A DNA stretch of 64,000 bases, taken from assembly GCA_034770075.1 (NCBI GenBank), contig CM068383.1, positions 36,771,094 to 36,835,093 of the forward strand, written 5' to 3'. This document shows, in pieces, positions 35,156 to 46,462 of this stretch. The DNA is from Aralia elata (lineage: Eukaryota > Streptophyta > Magnoliopsida > Apiales > Araliaceae). The notes beneath the pieces were generated by a model that was given only the letters and a program-made list of their open reading frames with translations, was not told the origin of the DNA and made no database searches. The translations under genes were made by a program, and so were the position numbers. How positions within the stretch are numbered: position 1 is the first letter of the stretch; every line of letters starts with the position of its first letter.

Positions 35156-35575
35156 AAAATATACTTTTATAAGCAGTTATAATGCCCAAATTATTTTAAG
35201 TATATAGTACAAAAGTCCTATTTACAAGTAGTTATAATGCCCAAATTATTTTAAGTATATAGTACAAAAGTCCTATTTACAAGCAGTTATAATGTCTGAT
35301 TTATTTCTCTTATATATTAGAAAATATACTTTTATAAGCAGTTATTATGTCTGATTTTCTTCAAGTATTTAGTAAGAATATTCATTTTATAAGCAGTTAT
35401 AATGTAAAAATTATCTAAAATATAATAGTCGAATATTCATTTTATAAGCAGTTATAATGCTCGAATTATTTCAAACATAGTAAACGAATATTCATTTTGC
35501 AAGCAGTTATAATGCTCAATTTATTTTAAATATAGTTGAAAAATATTCATTCTATAAGAAGTTATAATGCTGAAA
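35119..35575. repeat. (TA)n and 55-bp tandem repeats downstream of the TATA box
   Basis: A TA microsatellite (35119-35152) precedes about eight degenerate 55-bp units with the core AAGCAGTTATAATGCCCAAA and a variable AT-rich tail. Equivalent arrays are in the 3' LTR (38487-38945) and in both element III LTRs (46731-47100, 54851-55215). Confidence 0.8.
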
Positions 35576-36178
35576 ATTATTTCATGTATAGTAGAAGAAT
35601 CTTAATTATAAGCGTTAATTGTTAATTATTAAACGTTTAATTAGTTATGTACGCCGATAATCATATAGGATTTACGATAAACATTTAGACCGTTGTATTA
35701 ACTGTAAAAGATATACGAGGCAAGTCTTCTAACCTTGTTACATTTAAGCAAGTCTATTACATCTTGCTATCAATTATTGTGAAGTTATTGCTTTTTGTTC
35801 AGCATAACTTAAGAAATGAATCATTATTCATATAGTGTTTATTCGAGCGTAAATTGTTGTGTCAAACCAAATTGTTTTGGTACGACATCTTATACTGAGA
35901 AATGGAACACCTTGATGTAAGGTGAACTGAAACACCTTGATATAAGGTGGTGGTAAATGTTGATTATATATTGACACAAAATTGTAGGATGATATGCATA
36001 CTCCTAGGTTATTGGTTAGGCTGATCCCCTACCAGATATCTGAAATCAAACTTTTCTAAGTCATTGAAGACTGATAGAACTGATTGAAACACATGGTTCA
36101 TGTACAGAACCCTCAATTATACATCTTTGAAATCTTTCAACTCAAACACATTGTGTTTACGTTTTCAAATAAACTTGC

Positions 36179-36195
36179 TGAGCATTTATAGCTCA
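36179..36195 (+). other. Conserved LTR hairpin in element S
   Basis: TGAGC/GCTCA with a 7-base loop is preceded by AAACTTGC and followed by TTCTTGCATATAATC and TTTTGCAG. In the 3' LTR (39546-39562) the last pair is lost (GCTCC). Confidence 0.65.
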
Positions 36196-36470
36196 TTCTT
36201 GCATATAATCTCTTTTGCAGTCTTAAATGGAAATCCCGAAACTTCAGGGACGAATACAAGAAAGGGACTGTGTTAATTAGTTTTACCTTATTGTTTGTAT
36301 AAATTTAAGTCTTTTAAAGGCTTTGTTGTAATAACTTAGTACTGAGAACGATGTAACCGAATTTAACGACATGAAATATATTATCATCCATTATTATATC
36401 GAATGCGTTATACTCTGATGTTTAAATTGTTTAGAATAGTTGTACTAATTTAATACAGTATCCATACGAA

Positions 36471-36720
36471 CTATACATCTGAATGAGGGTATTTGAATGA
36501 TATTGAGAGTTCTATAAGCTCTGGGGTTACACTTAATGAGCGCCGGTAAGGTGCTATCTTTACCGGAATGCGCCCCTCAGTTCTAGGGACAATCTTATTA
36601 TTAATACTGTGAATGTCAGATAGATAGGAAATATTGATATGAAAGAGATATACATTAGATATAAATCTATATATCCAAGTGAGGGTATCCAAACACAGTT
36701 AACGTTCTGACGAGAACTAT
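36471..36720 (+). other. Conserved 3'-LTR block with CCGGTAA/TTACCGG hairpin (element S)
   Basis: About 250 bases near the LTR end are shared with the element S 3' LTR, both element III LTRs, the solo LTR and LTR VI. The centre is CCGGTAA...TTTACCGG (36543-36566). The antisense strand is open for about 73 codons in several copies. Most copies lack an ATG, and here a stop lies just upstream, so I do not call a gene. Confidence 0.6.
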
Positions 36721-37240
36721 TATCTATTATGGGATACTATGAACCTTGGATAATTAGAAGTTATATATTATGGAATATCTAATAGGTGGTTAACTAGTTA
36801 AGCTTGAACACCATATCTGATATAGAGGTATAAAGATTTAAGTTGAAGATGTAGAAGTCATTTAAACTATGCTAGATTAACACTATTGGTAATGTCTAGA
36901 AAGTTCTGACGAGGAAAGAGGTTAGGTCATTTAATTGCGCGTCGTTTTAACGGAAAGCCCCCTCTTTCCTGCGAACTAACTGGTTGCTAATACTGCAAGT
37001 CTCAGATAGATAAATGGAGATTTGTTTTTAAGTCGTTTAGGACTTATTTGTAATAATAACAAGTTATCTGGGAATGTTATAACACGAACAAATGATATTT
37101 TATAATATTATCACTTTTTCACACTTTACTCTGATTATTAGAAGTCAAGATTTCTATAGCATTATGTAAAGGTTGTACACGTGAGCACGAAGTCCGACCT
37201 GGCTAAAAGAAGCTAATAGGTGGATTTTCGGGGCGTCACA

Positions 37241-37397
37241 TTATGGTATCAGAGCATTAGGTTATAGCTCTAGGGTAAGAGTACCTTAGGATATAGCCTG
37301 CGTAAAATTTTGGAGATAGAAAAAAAACTCGTAAAAAGAGAGTTAAAAATGTTTATACTGGAATTTCGAGGACGGAATTCTTATAAGGAGGAGAGAA
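37241..37397 (+). other. Internal region of element S: PBS, hairpin and PPT only
   Basis: TGGTATCAGAGC (37244-37255) matches the initiator-Met tRNA 3' end. CTAGGGTA/TACCTTAG (37270-37289) forms a stem with a G-T wobble. GAATTTCG-AGGA-CGGAATTC (37361-37380) precedes the tract ATAAGGAGGAGAGAA, which abuts the 3' LTR. Everything between the leader and the 3' end has been deleted. Confidence 0.85.
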
Positions 37398-38483
37398 TGT
37401 AATATCCTGAATATTTATAGAACTTATAAATATGATATTGAGTGACTGAAGTTAGCTGTTAAGATAATTTCGAGGACAAAATTCTTTGAAGTAGGGGTGA
37501 ATGTAATACCCTGAATATTTATGAGGCTTATAAATACGATCGTATATGATTAGAGGTTAATTTAGTGACCTAAAACTAAGTATCGAGAAGTTTAAAACCT
37601 TAAGCCTTGATGAGATTCGAATTTTGTAACATATATTCTTAATAAAGATCGAAATGATATTTCGAAGCAGGTGTTTTGTGATTATATTATGTAAACGATG
37701 AATTAAGTCAAATAAAAATTTTTTGTCAAGCTACTTAGTCGTGCTTACATTGACAAAATGATTTGTCGTGCTTTTCACGATTTCACCAAGAAGAATCCTG
37801 ATAAATTATTTTTTTTAAGTTGTTGTGTCGTGCTTAGGAATGACAAAGTGATTTGTTGTGCTTACGGTAATAAGCTACACTATCGAGCTTGGAAGATATT
37901 TTCATTGAGGAGCTTAAAAGATAGGTTCAATTGCAAGCTGCATTGTCGAGCTTGGAAGATATTTTTATTGAGGAGCTTATATTGCAAGCTGCATTATCGA
38001 GCTTAGAAGATATTTTCATTGAGGAGCTTAGCAGATAGGTTCAATTGCAAGCTGCATTGTCAAGCTTGGAAGATATTTTCATTGAGGAGCTTACATTGCA
38101 AGTTGCATTGTCGAGCTTAAAGATATTTTCATTGAGGAGCTTAGAAGATAGGTTCAATTGCAAGCTGCATTGTCGAGTTTGGAAGATATTTTCATTGAGG
38201 AGCTTAGAAGAATATTCTAAGAATATGCTAGGGTGCAAAGTGTAATAAGCCGAGCCCCTAACATGCAATTAGTGAAACTTGGTTTTTCTATAAATATCAA
38301 GCTAAGTTCATTCATTCCTTACTATTTTTCAAGAGCAGTTCTAGAGTAAAAACACTCTATATTTATATTCTGAGAGATATTGTGAGGTAAAAATTACTTT
38401 CTAAGCATCGAAGCGCTGCGCGATTGGAAGTAAAGCTAGCAACTATAAGAGGTATTACTCTAGTGGTTATTATTTTTATTTTT

Positions 38484-38519
<36 letters not shown>

Positions 38520-40607
38520 AAAATATACTTTTATAAGCAGTTATAATGCCTAAATTATTTGAAGTATATATAGTACAAAAGTCCTATTTACAAGCAATTA
38601 TAATACCCAAATTATTTTAAGTATATAGTACAAAAGTCCTATTTACAAGCAGTTATAATGTCCGATTTATTTCTCTTATATATTAGAAAATATACTTTTA
38701 TAAGCAGTTACTATGTCCGATTTTCTTCAAGTATTTAGTAAGAATATTCATTTTATAAGCAGTTATAATGCTAAAATTATCACAAATATAATAGTCGAAT
38801 ATTCATTTTATAAGCAGTTATAATGCTCGAATTATTTCAAACATAGTAAACGAATATTCATTTTGCAAGCAGTTATAATGCTCAATTTATTTTAAATATA
38901 GTTGAAAAATATTCATTCTATAAGAAGTTATAATGCTGAAAATTATTTCATGTATAGTAGAAGAAGTCTTAATTATAAGCCTTAATTGTTAGTTATTAAA
39001 CGTTTAACTAGTTATGTACGCCGATAATCGTATAGGATTTACGATGAATATTTAGACCATTATATTAACTGTAAAAGATATACGAGGCAAGTCTTCTAAC
39101 CTTGTTACATTTAAGCAAGTCTATTACATCTTGCTATCAATTATTGTGAAGTTATTGCTTCTTGTTCAGCATAACTTAAGAAATGAATCCTTATTCATAT
39201 AGTGTTTATTCGAGCGTAAAATGTTGTGTCAAACCAAATTATTTTGGTACGACATCTTATACTGAGAAATGGAACACCTTGATGTAAGGTGAACTGAAAC
39301 ACCTTGATATAAGGTGGTGGTAAATATTGATTATATATCGACATAAAATTATAGGATGATATGCATACTCCTAGGTTATTGGTTAGGCTGATCCCCTACC
39401 AGATATCTGAAATCAAACTTTTCTAAGTCATTGAAGACTGATAGAACTGATTGAAACACATGGTTCATGTACAGAACCCTCAGTTATACATCTTTAAAAT
39501 CTTTCAACTCAAACACATTGTGTTTACGTTTTCAAATAAACTTGTTGAGCATTTGTAGCTCCTTCTTGCATATAATCTCTTTTGCAGTCTTAAATGGAAA
39601 TCCCAAAACTTCAGGGACGAATACAAGAAAGGGACTGTGTTATTTAGTTTTACCTTATCGTTTGTATAAATTTAAGTCTTTTAAAGGCTTTGTTGTAATG
39701 ACTTAGTATTGAGAATGATGTAACCGAACTTAACGATATGAAATATATTATCATTTATTATTATATCGAATGCGTTATACTCTGATGTTTAAATTATTTA
39801 GAATAGTTGTACTAAGTTAATACAGTATCCATAAGAACTATACATCTAAATGAGGGTATTTGAATGATATTGAGAGTTCTATAAGCTCTGGGGTTACACT
39901 TAATGAGCGTCGGTAAGGTGCTATCTTTACCGGAATGCGCCCCTCAGTTCTAGGGACAATCTTATTATTAATACTGTGAATGTCAGATAGATAGGAAATA
40001 TTGATATGAAAGAGATATACATTAGATATAAATCTATAGATCCAAGTGAGGGTATCCAAACACAGTTAACGTCTTGACGAGAACTATTATCTGTTATGGG
40101 ATACTATGAACCTTGGATAATTAGATGTTATATATTATAGAATATCTAATAGGTGGTTAACTAGTTAAGCTTGAACACCAGATCTGATATAGAGGTATAA
40201 AGATTTAAGTTGAAGATGTAGAAGTCATTTAAACTATGCTAGATTAACATTATTGGCAATGTCTAGAAAGTTCTGACGAGAAAAAGGGTTAGGTCATTTA
40301 ATTGCACGTCGTTTTAACGAAAAGCTCCCTCTTTCCTGGGAACTAACTGGTTACTAATACTGCAAGTCTCAGATAGATAAATGGAGATTTGTTTTTAAGT
40401 CTTTTAGGACTTATTTGTAATAATAACAAGTTATCTGGCAATGTTATAACACGAATAAATGATATTTTATAATATTATCACTTTTTCGCACTTTACTCTT
40501 ATTATTAGAAGTCAAGATTTCTATAGCATTATGTAAAGGTTGTACACGCGAGCACGAAGTCCAACCTGGCTGAAAGAAGCTAGTAAGTGGATTTTCGGGG
40601 CGTCACA
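37398..40607 (+). repeat. 3' LTR of element S (3210 bp)
   Basis: Same architecture as the 5' LTR, including the embedded PPT/LTR start at 37466-37511 (stem CG/CA has one mismatch here), tandem repeats, TATA at 38289, (TA)n at 38487-38516, and the CCGGTAA block at 39838-40090. It ends CGGGGCGTCACA before the ACTCA duplication. Confidence 0.9.
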
Positions 40608-41062
40608 ACTCATAATCTATAATTCCATTCGCCAGGCTATAAACGGAAATTTTGTGAATGGTATGCCACATCCATCATTAATTCACGGGCTGTGTCTGGA
40701 AGCTGGCGTGCGTGTAGGATTTGATGAAGAGCGCCAATCGCCACAAACACCAATTACGACGGAAGTGATGAAGAATTTTTGAATTTGGACTGGAGCAGAT
40801 TCTCACCCTACTGGCGCTAGATTCATTATTAAGCAAGGATTAGGGCGAAAATTATCGACCTCGGTCGCTTTGATTGATCAGCTACTTACAAGTGTTAGTG
40901 AGCTTGAGAAATTTTGGTTAATAACTCGTCGCCATTTGCGGAGGGTTGACAAATTAATGTATAAAATAGACGAGCAGCTAGACCAAACTAAGGAAATCAA
41001 CATTGTTCTAACTCAACTGCTCGAAGAAGGAAGGTTCAATGATATCATGCATTCTCTACCTT
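40608..41062 (+). pseudogene. Athila downstream ORF, C-terminal part
   Basis: After the ACTCA duplication the frame resumes as IIYNSIRQAINGNF and MPHPSLIHGLCLEAGV. It crosses a TGA at 40780 and continues with ALIDQLLTSVSELEKFW, RRVDKLMYKIDEQLDQ and NIVLTQLLEEGRFND up to the solo LTR. The latter half looks coiled-coil-like. After the solo LTR the last codons follow at 45204 and end in TAA at 45260-45262. The exact frame match on both sides of each insertion shows this was one ORF when the insertions happened. Confidence 0.7.
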
Positions 41063-41344
41063 TGTGACGCCCCCAAATTCTCTACACTCCCTGTAGCAAA
41101 TTTGGTGCTCACGTGAAACTATTCAACTATAAACATTCTATAATATATAACTTCTATCTATCCAAGATTCACAGTATCTCATAACAGATAGTAGTTCTGG
41201 CCAGAACGTTAACTGTGTTTGGATACCCTCACTTGGATGTATAGATTCATATCTTATGAGTATCTCTTTCATAGCGATATTCCCTATCTATTTAACATTC
41301 ACAGTATTAATGATAAGATTGTTCTTGGAACTGAGGGACGCATT

Positions 41345-41368
41345 CTGGTAAAGGTGGCACCTTACCGG
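41345..41368 (-). other. CCGGTAA-type hairpin in the solo LTR
   Basis: CTGGTAAAGG and CCTTACCGG pair around GTGGCA with one bulged base and one G-T pair. This is the solo LTR copy of the hairpin in the conserved 3'-LTR block. Confidence 0.55.
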
Positions 41369-41718
41369 CGCTCATTAAGTGTAACCTCAGTGCTTACAGA
41401 ACTCCCAGAATCATTTAAATACCCTCATTCAGATGTATAGTTCATAGGGATACTATACTAGATCAAATGCTACTTTCTAACTTAACTAAGAATATAAATA
41501 CAACGCAAGAGATGTAACAAAAGATAATATATATTTCATAAGCTTAAGTTTGATTACAACATTCTCAGTACTATGTCTTTATTACAACAAAAGTCTTATA
41601 AAACTTGAAATTATTCAAAACAGTAAGATAAAACTAATTAACATGGCCTTTTCCCTTGTCTGTCTCTGAAGTTCTAGGATTACCATCTAAAACTGCAAAG
41701 AAAAGTTTTATGTAAGAA

Positions 41719-41735
41719 TGAGCTACAAATGCTCA
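41719..41735 (-). other. Conserved TGAGC hairpin in the solo LTR
   Basis: TGAGC/GCTCA with loop TACAAAT is followed on the minus strand by ATTCTTACATAAAAC, in the same relative place as in the other LTRs. Confidence 0.6.
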
Positions 41736-42339
41736 GTAAGTTTATTTGAAAACGTAAACACAATGTGTTTGAGTTGAAAGATGTCAAAGATGTATAATTG
41801 AGGGTTCAGTACATGAATCATGTGTTTCAATCAGTTCTATCAGTCTTTAATGACTAGAAAAGCTTGATTCGGATAATTTGTAGGGGATCAGCCTATCGAA
41901 TATCCCAGGAGTATGCATATCATCCTACAATTTGTGTCAATATATAATTAACATTTACAACCTTACATCAAGGTATTTCATTTCTCAGTATAAGATGTCT
42001 TACCAAAACAATTTGGTGTGACACAATAATTTAAGCTCTATCAAGCAATATATGAATAATGATTTATTTCTTAAGTTATGTTGAACAAGAAGCAATAACT
42101 TCACAATAATTGATAGCAAGATGTAATATACTTGCTTAAAAGTAACAAAGTCAGAAGACTTGCTTTAGCGTAGATCTTTTAACTAATGTTAACGCGGTCT
42201 ATCAACGTACGTAGTCTATGTATACCAATATTAAGCGTTAGAACTTATAACAACATGTAACAAGTTGAACTAGACAAGTTTCATTAGGGTTCGACGTCGA
42301 TTCGGTATCTCGGTTGCGTCATTAGATAGCCAAACACAT

Positions 42340-43090
42340 AGGTTTATCAATAAAACTTCATTTGGAAGCTTAATTATTAATCTAGATACTTTAATTATCG
42401 ATTATAATATTTTTAGAAGCTTAATATTATTTTTAAATAATTTTTACAAGCTTGGAATATTTTTAAATGATTTAATTATCATTTATAATATTTTTAAAAC
42501 ATTAATTTGTTATTTAAATGATTTATTTATCATGTAGAATAATTTTAGATATTTAAAATATTATTTAAATGATTTATTTAACATTTATAATATTTTTAGA
42601 ATTTTAATATATTATTCCAATATATTTAGAAAGTAAGTATATTATTTAAAATGATTTATTTATCATTAATAATATTTTTAGAATTTATTTTATTATTTAA
42701 ATGATGTAATTATTATTTATAATAATTTTTAAAACTTAGTTTAATATTTAAATGATTCAATTATCATTTATAATATTTTTAAATATTTAGTATATTATTT
42801 AAAATGAGTTATTTATCATTTATAATAATTTTAGAAAGTTAGTAAAATTTTTAAATGATTTAATTATCATTTAAAATAATTTAAATACATTAATATCATT
42901 TTTAAATCATTTATTTAATATAATTATTAAATAATTTATTATTATTAATTTTTAATTAAATTAAATAATTAATAAAATTTTATGTGAAAATATTAAAAAT
43001 TAATTTTTATAACTTAAAATGAATTTTAAAATATAATTATTAATTATTAATAATTATTTAATATTTATTTCGAATTATTTATTTATTAGA
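42340..43090. repeat. AT-rich ~50-bp degenerate repeats in the solo LTR
   Basis: A pattern of TATTTAAATGATTTATTTATC and ATTTATAATATTTTTAGAA recurs roughly a dozen times with many substitutions. The same array is present in LTR VI (58240-58561 plus 60702-61028), where the Helitron splits it. Confidence 0.7.
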
Positions 43091-43101
43091 ATTTAAAACC
43101 A

Positions 43102-43211
43102 TCGCTAAAAGGCTTTAGCGACGATTGACTGTCGCCTTAGGTGTTCTTGGTTGGCCGGAAGGATATTGTCGTCGAAGGGGCCCTATAGCGACGGATATGT
43201 GTCGCTATAGG
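43102..43211. repeat. Two GC-richer hairpins in the solo LTR
   Basis: TCGCTAAA-AGGC-TTTAGCGA (43102-43121) and CCTATAGCGAC-GGATATGT-GTCGCTATAGG (43182-43211) are perfect inverted repeats of 8 and 11 bp. GTGTTCTT follows each unit, which suggests a diverged tandem duplication. This is the only GC-rich spot in a long AT-rich tract. Confidence 0.75.
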
Positions 43212-44254
43212 TGTTCTTCATGGGCTGAAGAACAGCCGGGGTCATGGTCAAGTTGGGACTTTTGACTTGATTTAATTTCCAGTTACTTACTTCTTTGAGT
43301 TCAATCTATGTTGCTCGTTATACTAGACATGGCAAGGTACAACGACATGTATCATTTGAGATCAAACAACATCACATGAGCAAGATTTGTTCCGGTCAAA
43401 CCACCACATTCAAACTGTTCTTGAGTTTCTAGGTAACCTAGAAACTCATCAATCATGGTCGGGCAACGCAGTTTGACTGTTAATAATATTCGTTCCAGGT
43501 TAACTTTATATGTTTAGTTGGTTTGTACTTGTAGATTACATGGCAAAGAACAACTACATACATCAAAACCTCATTAATTATATCATGTGACCAAGATCTA
43601 GGCTGGTCAAAAACTTGTCAGACACTATCAGAGATGTTCTTCGTTTTTCTAGGTTACCCAGAACCAGAATGCTCATGGTCGGTCAACGGGTTTTGACCCT
43701 TAATATCTTCCAACTGAGGGATTTGTTTAGTGTTCTGCCAATTACAATCTATAACCCTCATGGCATACTAGAAATACATACTTTAAAACACATCAAACAA
43801 CTAATTTAAGCCGATCAAATCGTCTGACAAACTTGCTTGTCAGACAGTTCTGGGCTGCATGAACAGTTTACTATTTTTGCCAAATTTTCATACCTAGATG
43901 TTATGGAATTGTGATTCAACAACCAGATCACTTATTAACATGTTATTACATATTCCTAAACATCTAAACATAATATCTACTGAAGCTTTGAAGATCTAGC
44001 TTTAAAATTAGGGTTTTGCACCTTTTTGCTCAACTTTTGATTTTTGCTCTTTGATTTATATTTTGTGTTTGCAGAGGCTTGTTTATGGCTTGATTATAAG
44101 TGTATAGGCTTCAAGATTTCGTAGCTTACTTGATCAGTTTGGTGTCCTATTTATAGAACTTGCATACTATGGTTTTTAGGTCATTTTTCCACATTTTGCC
44201 TCCACAAATATCCTAGCCTTGTTACTTGTGCTGGTTGTAATCTGATCCTAGAGT

Positions 44255-44566
44255 CATGCTTATGCTGGAGTGTGTTGAGCACAAGCTTGCACACTCCTAG
44301 CTCAATTTCTATTGGTTTAAAGTTTTATTTTTGATTTATTTCCTTACTAATTAAACTTAGATTTTTGTTAATCATGTTTAGGATGTTTAATTATATTTTA
44401 GTAATACATTAATGCTTGTGCTGGAGTGTGTTGAGCACAAGCTTGCACACTCCTAGCTCAATTTCTATTGGTTTAAAGTTTTATTTTTGATTTATTTCCT
44501 TACTAATTAAACTTAGATTTTTGTTAATCATGTTTAGGATGTTTAATTATATTTTAGTAATACCTT
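44255..44566. repeat. 156-bp tandem duplication in the solo LTR
   Basis: Two nearly identical 156-bp copies follow each other, each containing TGCTGGAGTGTGTTGAGCAC and AAGCTTGCACACTCCTAG. GGAGTGTG and CACACTCC within each can pair as an 8-bp stem. The near identity indicates a recent duplication. Confidence 0.85.
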
Positions 44567-45262
44567 AATTAAGTTTATATATCATAATTAAGGTTTAACA
44601 TTTCATAATTTAAAGTTTAAGATAACATAATTAGAATTAGGGTTTCCTAATTAGGGTTAGGGTTTCCTAATTCATGAATTAGGGTTTAAATATTTCAATT
44701 AGGGTTTTAATCTAAGTTCAACGATTCATAATTAATGTTATGATTCATTACTTAGAATCTAATTATATTAATTAAGATTCTTGTGTAACAATTAGGGTTT
44801 CGGTTCGCAATTTCAGTTAACAATTATCAATTAAGGTTTTATAATTAGGGTTTATAATTCAAATTATCATTTTAAACCCTAATTAACTTATTTAGATTTT
44901 TATCAGTTAATATAATATTATATTAACTCCGAAGCACGACAAATTACTTCGTCATTTTCAAGCACGACACAGCAGCTTACCAAAATAATTTGCCGAGACG
45001 CTTCTCAATGAAATCGTCGGAAGCACGACAAATCATTTTATCAGTGTAAGCATGACTAAGCAGCTTCGGAAAATTTTTTATTTGACCTAATTCTTTAATA
45101 AAATATACAATCACATAACATAAAGTCGGAATAAGAAATTTCATTTAATAAACACATAATTTACATATATGAATCTTATTAAGGGCTGGAATATCACAAC
45201 CTTTATCTCAGCAGAGTATTCATAATAATCCAGAGGTCGAGGACATCTCCTCTAATTTGTAA

Positions 45263-46252
45263 TGAAGAAGTCCAGGGAAGTCCTCGTGTTTTAATTCTTT
45301 CTATTACTTATATTGAGGACAATGTTTGTTTCAAGCTTGGGGGGTTGGTTTAGTTGGTTTAGTTGTTATTTTGTTACTCTATTTTAGTAGTTTCAGTTGA
45401 ATAAGTTCATTAGTAATTGAATTTTGTTGCTTGATGGCCAGTGGTAGTGTCTTGAATTTGATGCATGCAATTTGACTTTTACTTCGTTTTTGGTTATACG
45501 CGAGTTGTAGTCTTTGCATAATGATGTGTGGATCCCATAAGTTGAATAGGTAGAAAATTGTGAAAGAATTTATAAATTTGGAAGATGTTTATGCAATCAT
45601 GTGTCCATGGTAATCTTGTTGAGACTGGAGAATACTTGATTGAATGATTGGTTAAAACTAAGATGGGGCATGTCATAAGTTTGGGGGAGAAGCAAGATTA
45701 GTTTAGAGGTAAGATTATTTGCTTATTATTGAAGGAAATGTATTGTTGAGATGGAGCGTAAAACGCACTCAATCAGATATATATAAAGATGAGAAGGAGC
45801 ATAAAATGCACTCATCGGCTTATTAAAAAAAACCATATATTTGTGATTATTGAGTAGAATTAGCATAGAAAATAATCTTACCAAGTTTGCTATTTTAAAG
45901 TTTCGCTGATCCGCTGAACTTATATGTTACCTTGATTAGTGAAAATTGACGTGTATAAAAAGGATTTGAAAGAGGATCTAAGATTTCTATGGAATGTTGA
46001 TTGCGTGACTTTTTCTAAATTTTATCTATTGTGAGCTTAGGGGTTTATGCGCATTTGTAGAGAGTGCAAGTTGAGGTATGACTATAAATTGGGTTAATTA
46101 TTAGATTTGCATGCATTGAATTAAGTAGAATGAGATTGTTGTGAGGCCTAATGTCAAGTAACATTGTTTCATTACTGATGTTTCGTGATTTAGTTGTAGA
46201 TTGATTAAAGTTTTTGCTTGAAGACAAGCAAATATTTAAGTTTGGGGATATT
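45263..46252 (+). other. Athila 3' untranslated region with three PPT-like tracts
   Basis: There is no gene. Three purine tracts of the Athila type are visible: CAAGCTTGGGGGG (about 45332-45344), ATAAGTTTGGGGGAGAAG (about 45675-45692) and TATTTAAGTTTGGGGATAT (about 46233-46251). Only the last abuts an LTR start. Frames at 45494-45676 and 46045-46227 on the minus strand are unsupported. Confidence 0.55.
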
Positions 46253-46462
46253 TGATGAGTAGGTTTTATACCTATTATTTGAGTAATTTTAGGCTTAATA
46301 ATTTGTGTATTTTTAAGTATTTTATGTTATTTTATAGAGTTTTTATTTAATTTATTGTGTTTTATTTATTTTGTAAGAATAAAGGAGTTAAGTGGTAAAA
46401 TCGTGAATATTTGATGCAATTGGGCGAGCAAGTAAGCAAGAAAGAGAACGGACAGAGATTAG
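46253..46462 (+). repeat. Athila 3' LTR, first 210 bases
   Basis: TGATGAGTAGGTTTTATACC directly after the PPT is a typical Athila LTR start. The sequence ends at a junction with the truncated 5' LTR of element III near 46463; the boundary is approximate to a few bases. Confidence 0.6.

Larger units (their letters stand above)
34033..37240 (+). repeat. 5' LTR of element S (3208 bp)
   Basis: Starts TGTAATATCC and ends GGGGCGTCACA. In order it holds a second PPT/LTR-start module (34101-34146), tandem repeats of 51/63 bp (34504-34856), a TATA box (34921), (TA)n (35119-35152), 55-bp repeats (about 35165-35575), twin CACCTT/AAGGTG hairpins (35908-35949), the TGAGC hairpin (36179-36195) and the CCGGTAA hairpin (36543-36566). 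The frames at 34402-34900 arise from the repeats. Confidence 0.9.
34033..40607 (+). mobile_element. Element S: two 3.2-kb LTRs around a 157-bp internal region
   Basis: LTRs at 34033-37240 and 37398-40607 flank only 157 bases, which hold a perfect initiator-Met PBS (TGGTATCAGAGC), a hairpin and a polypurine tract. The duplication ACTCA is present on both sides (34028-34032, 40608-40612), so it moved as a unit. It codes for nothing and must rely on proteins in trans. LTR similarity to element III points to an element III-like helper. The two LTRs differ by only a few percent by eye. Confidence 0.9.
41063..45198 (-). repeat. Solo LTR (4136 bp) in the Athila ORF
   Basis: Plus-strand ends TGTGACGCCCCC and GGAATATCACA are flanked by a perfect ACCTT duplication (41058-41062, 45199-45203), with no internal region. 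This is a product of LTR-LTR recombination. On the minus strand it starts TGTGATATTCC and shares its first ~90 bases with the element III LTR start and its last kilobase with S, III and VI. TATA is at 44146-44155 (minus TATAAATAGG). The frames at 41219-41440 and 43615-43809 are not genes. Confidence 0.9.
32188..46462 (+). mobile_element. Athila-like element A, interrupted twice
   Basis: Integrase tail (32190-32855), a non-coding stretch, a downstream ORF (33356 to 45262 when the insertions are skipped), a long 3' untranslated region with PPT-like tracts and the first 210 bases of the 3' LTR are all on the plus strand. Element S and a solo LTR interrupt the ORF, and the frame resumes correctly after each with its target duplication. 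The left end is lost at the chimeric junction with element IV and the right end at 46463. Confidence 0.75.

Noticed and set aside
36471..36692. Antisense frame of about 73 codons repeated in six LTRs (36471, 39838, 41219, 48002, 56123, 57083)
   Set aside because: The frame starts at TTG or other non-ATG codons in most copies, and here a stop lies just upstream. One copy (57083) is disrupted at its end. A conserved hairpin in the same block explains the conservation better than a protein does.
44637..44700. TTAGGG/TAGGGTT-like sequence resembling telomere repeats
   Set aside because: Only scattered imperfect AATTAGGGTTT copies are seen, embedded in an AT-rich LTR; there is no tandem TTTAGGG array.
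41063..45198. Possible pair of LTRs with the element S LTRs
   Set aside because: Orientation is opposite, length differs, and it has its own perfect ACCTT duplication, so it is an independent solo LTR.
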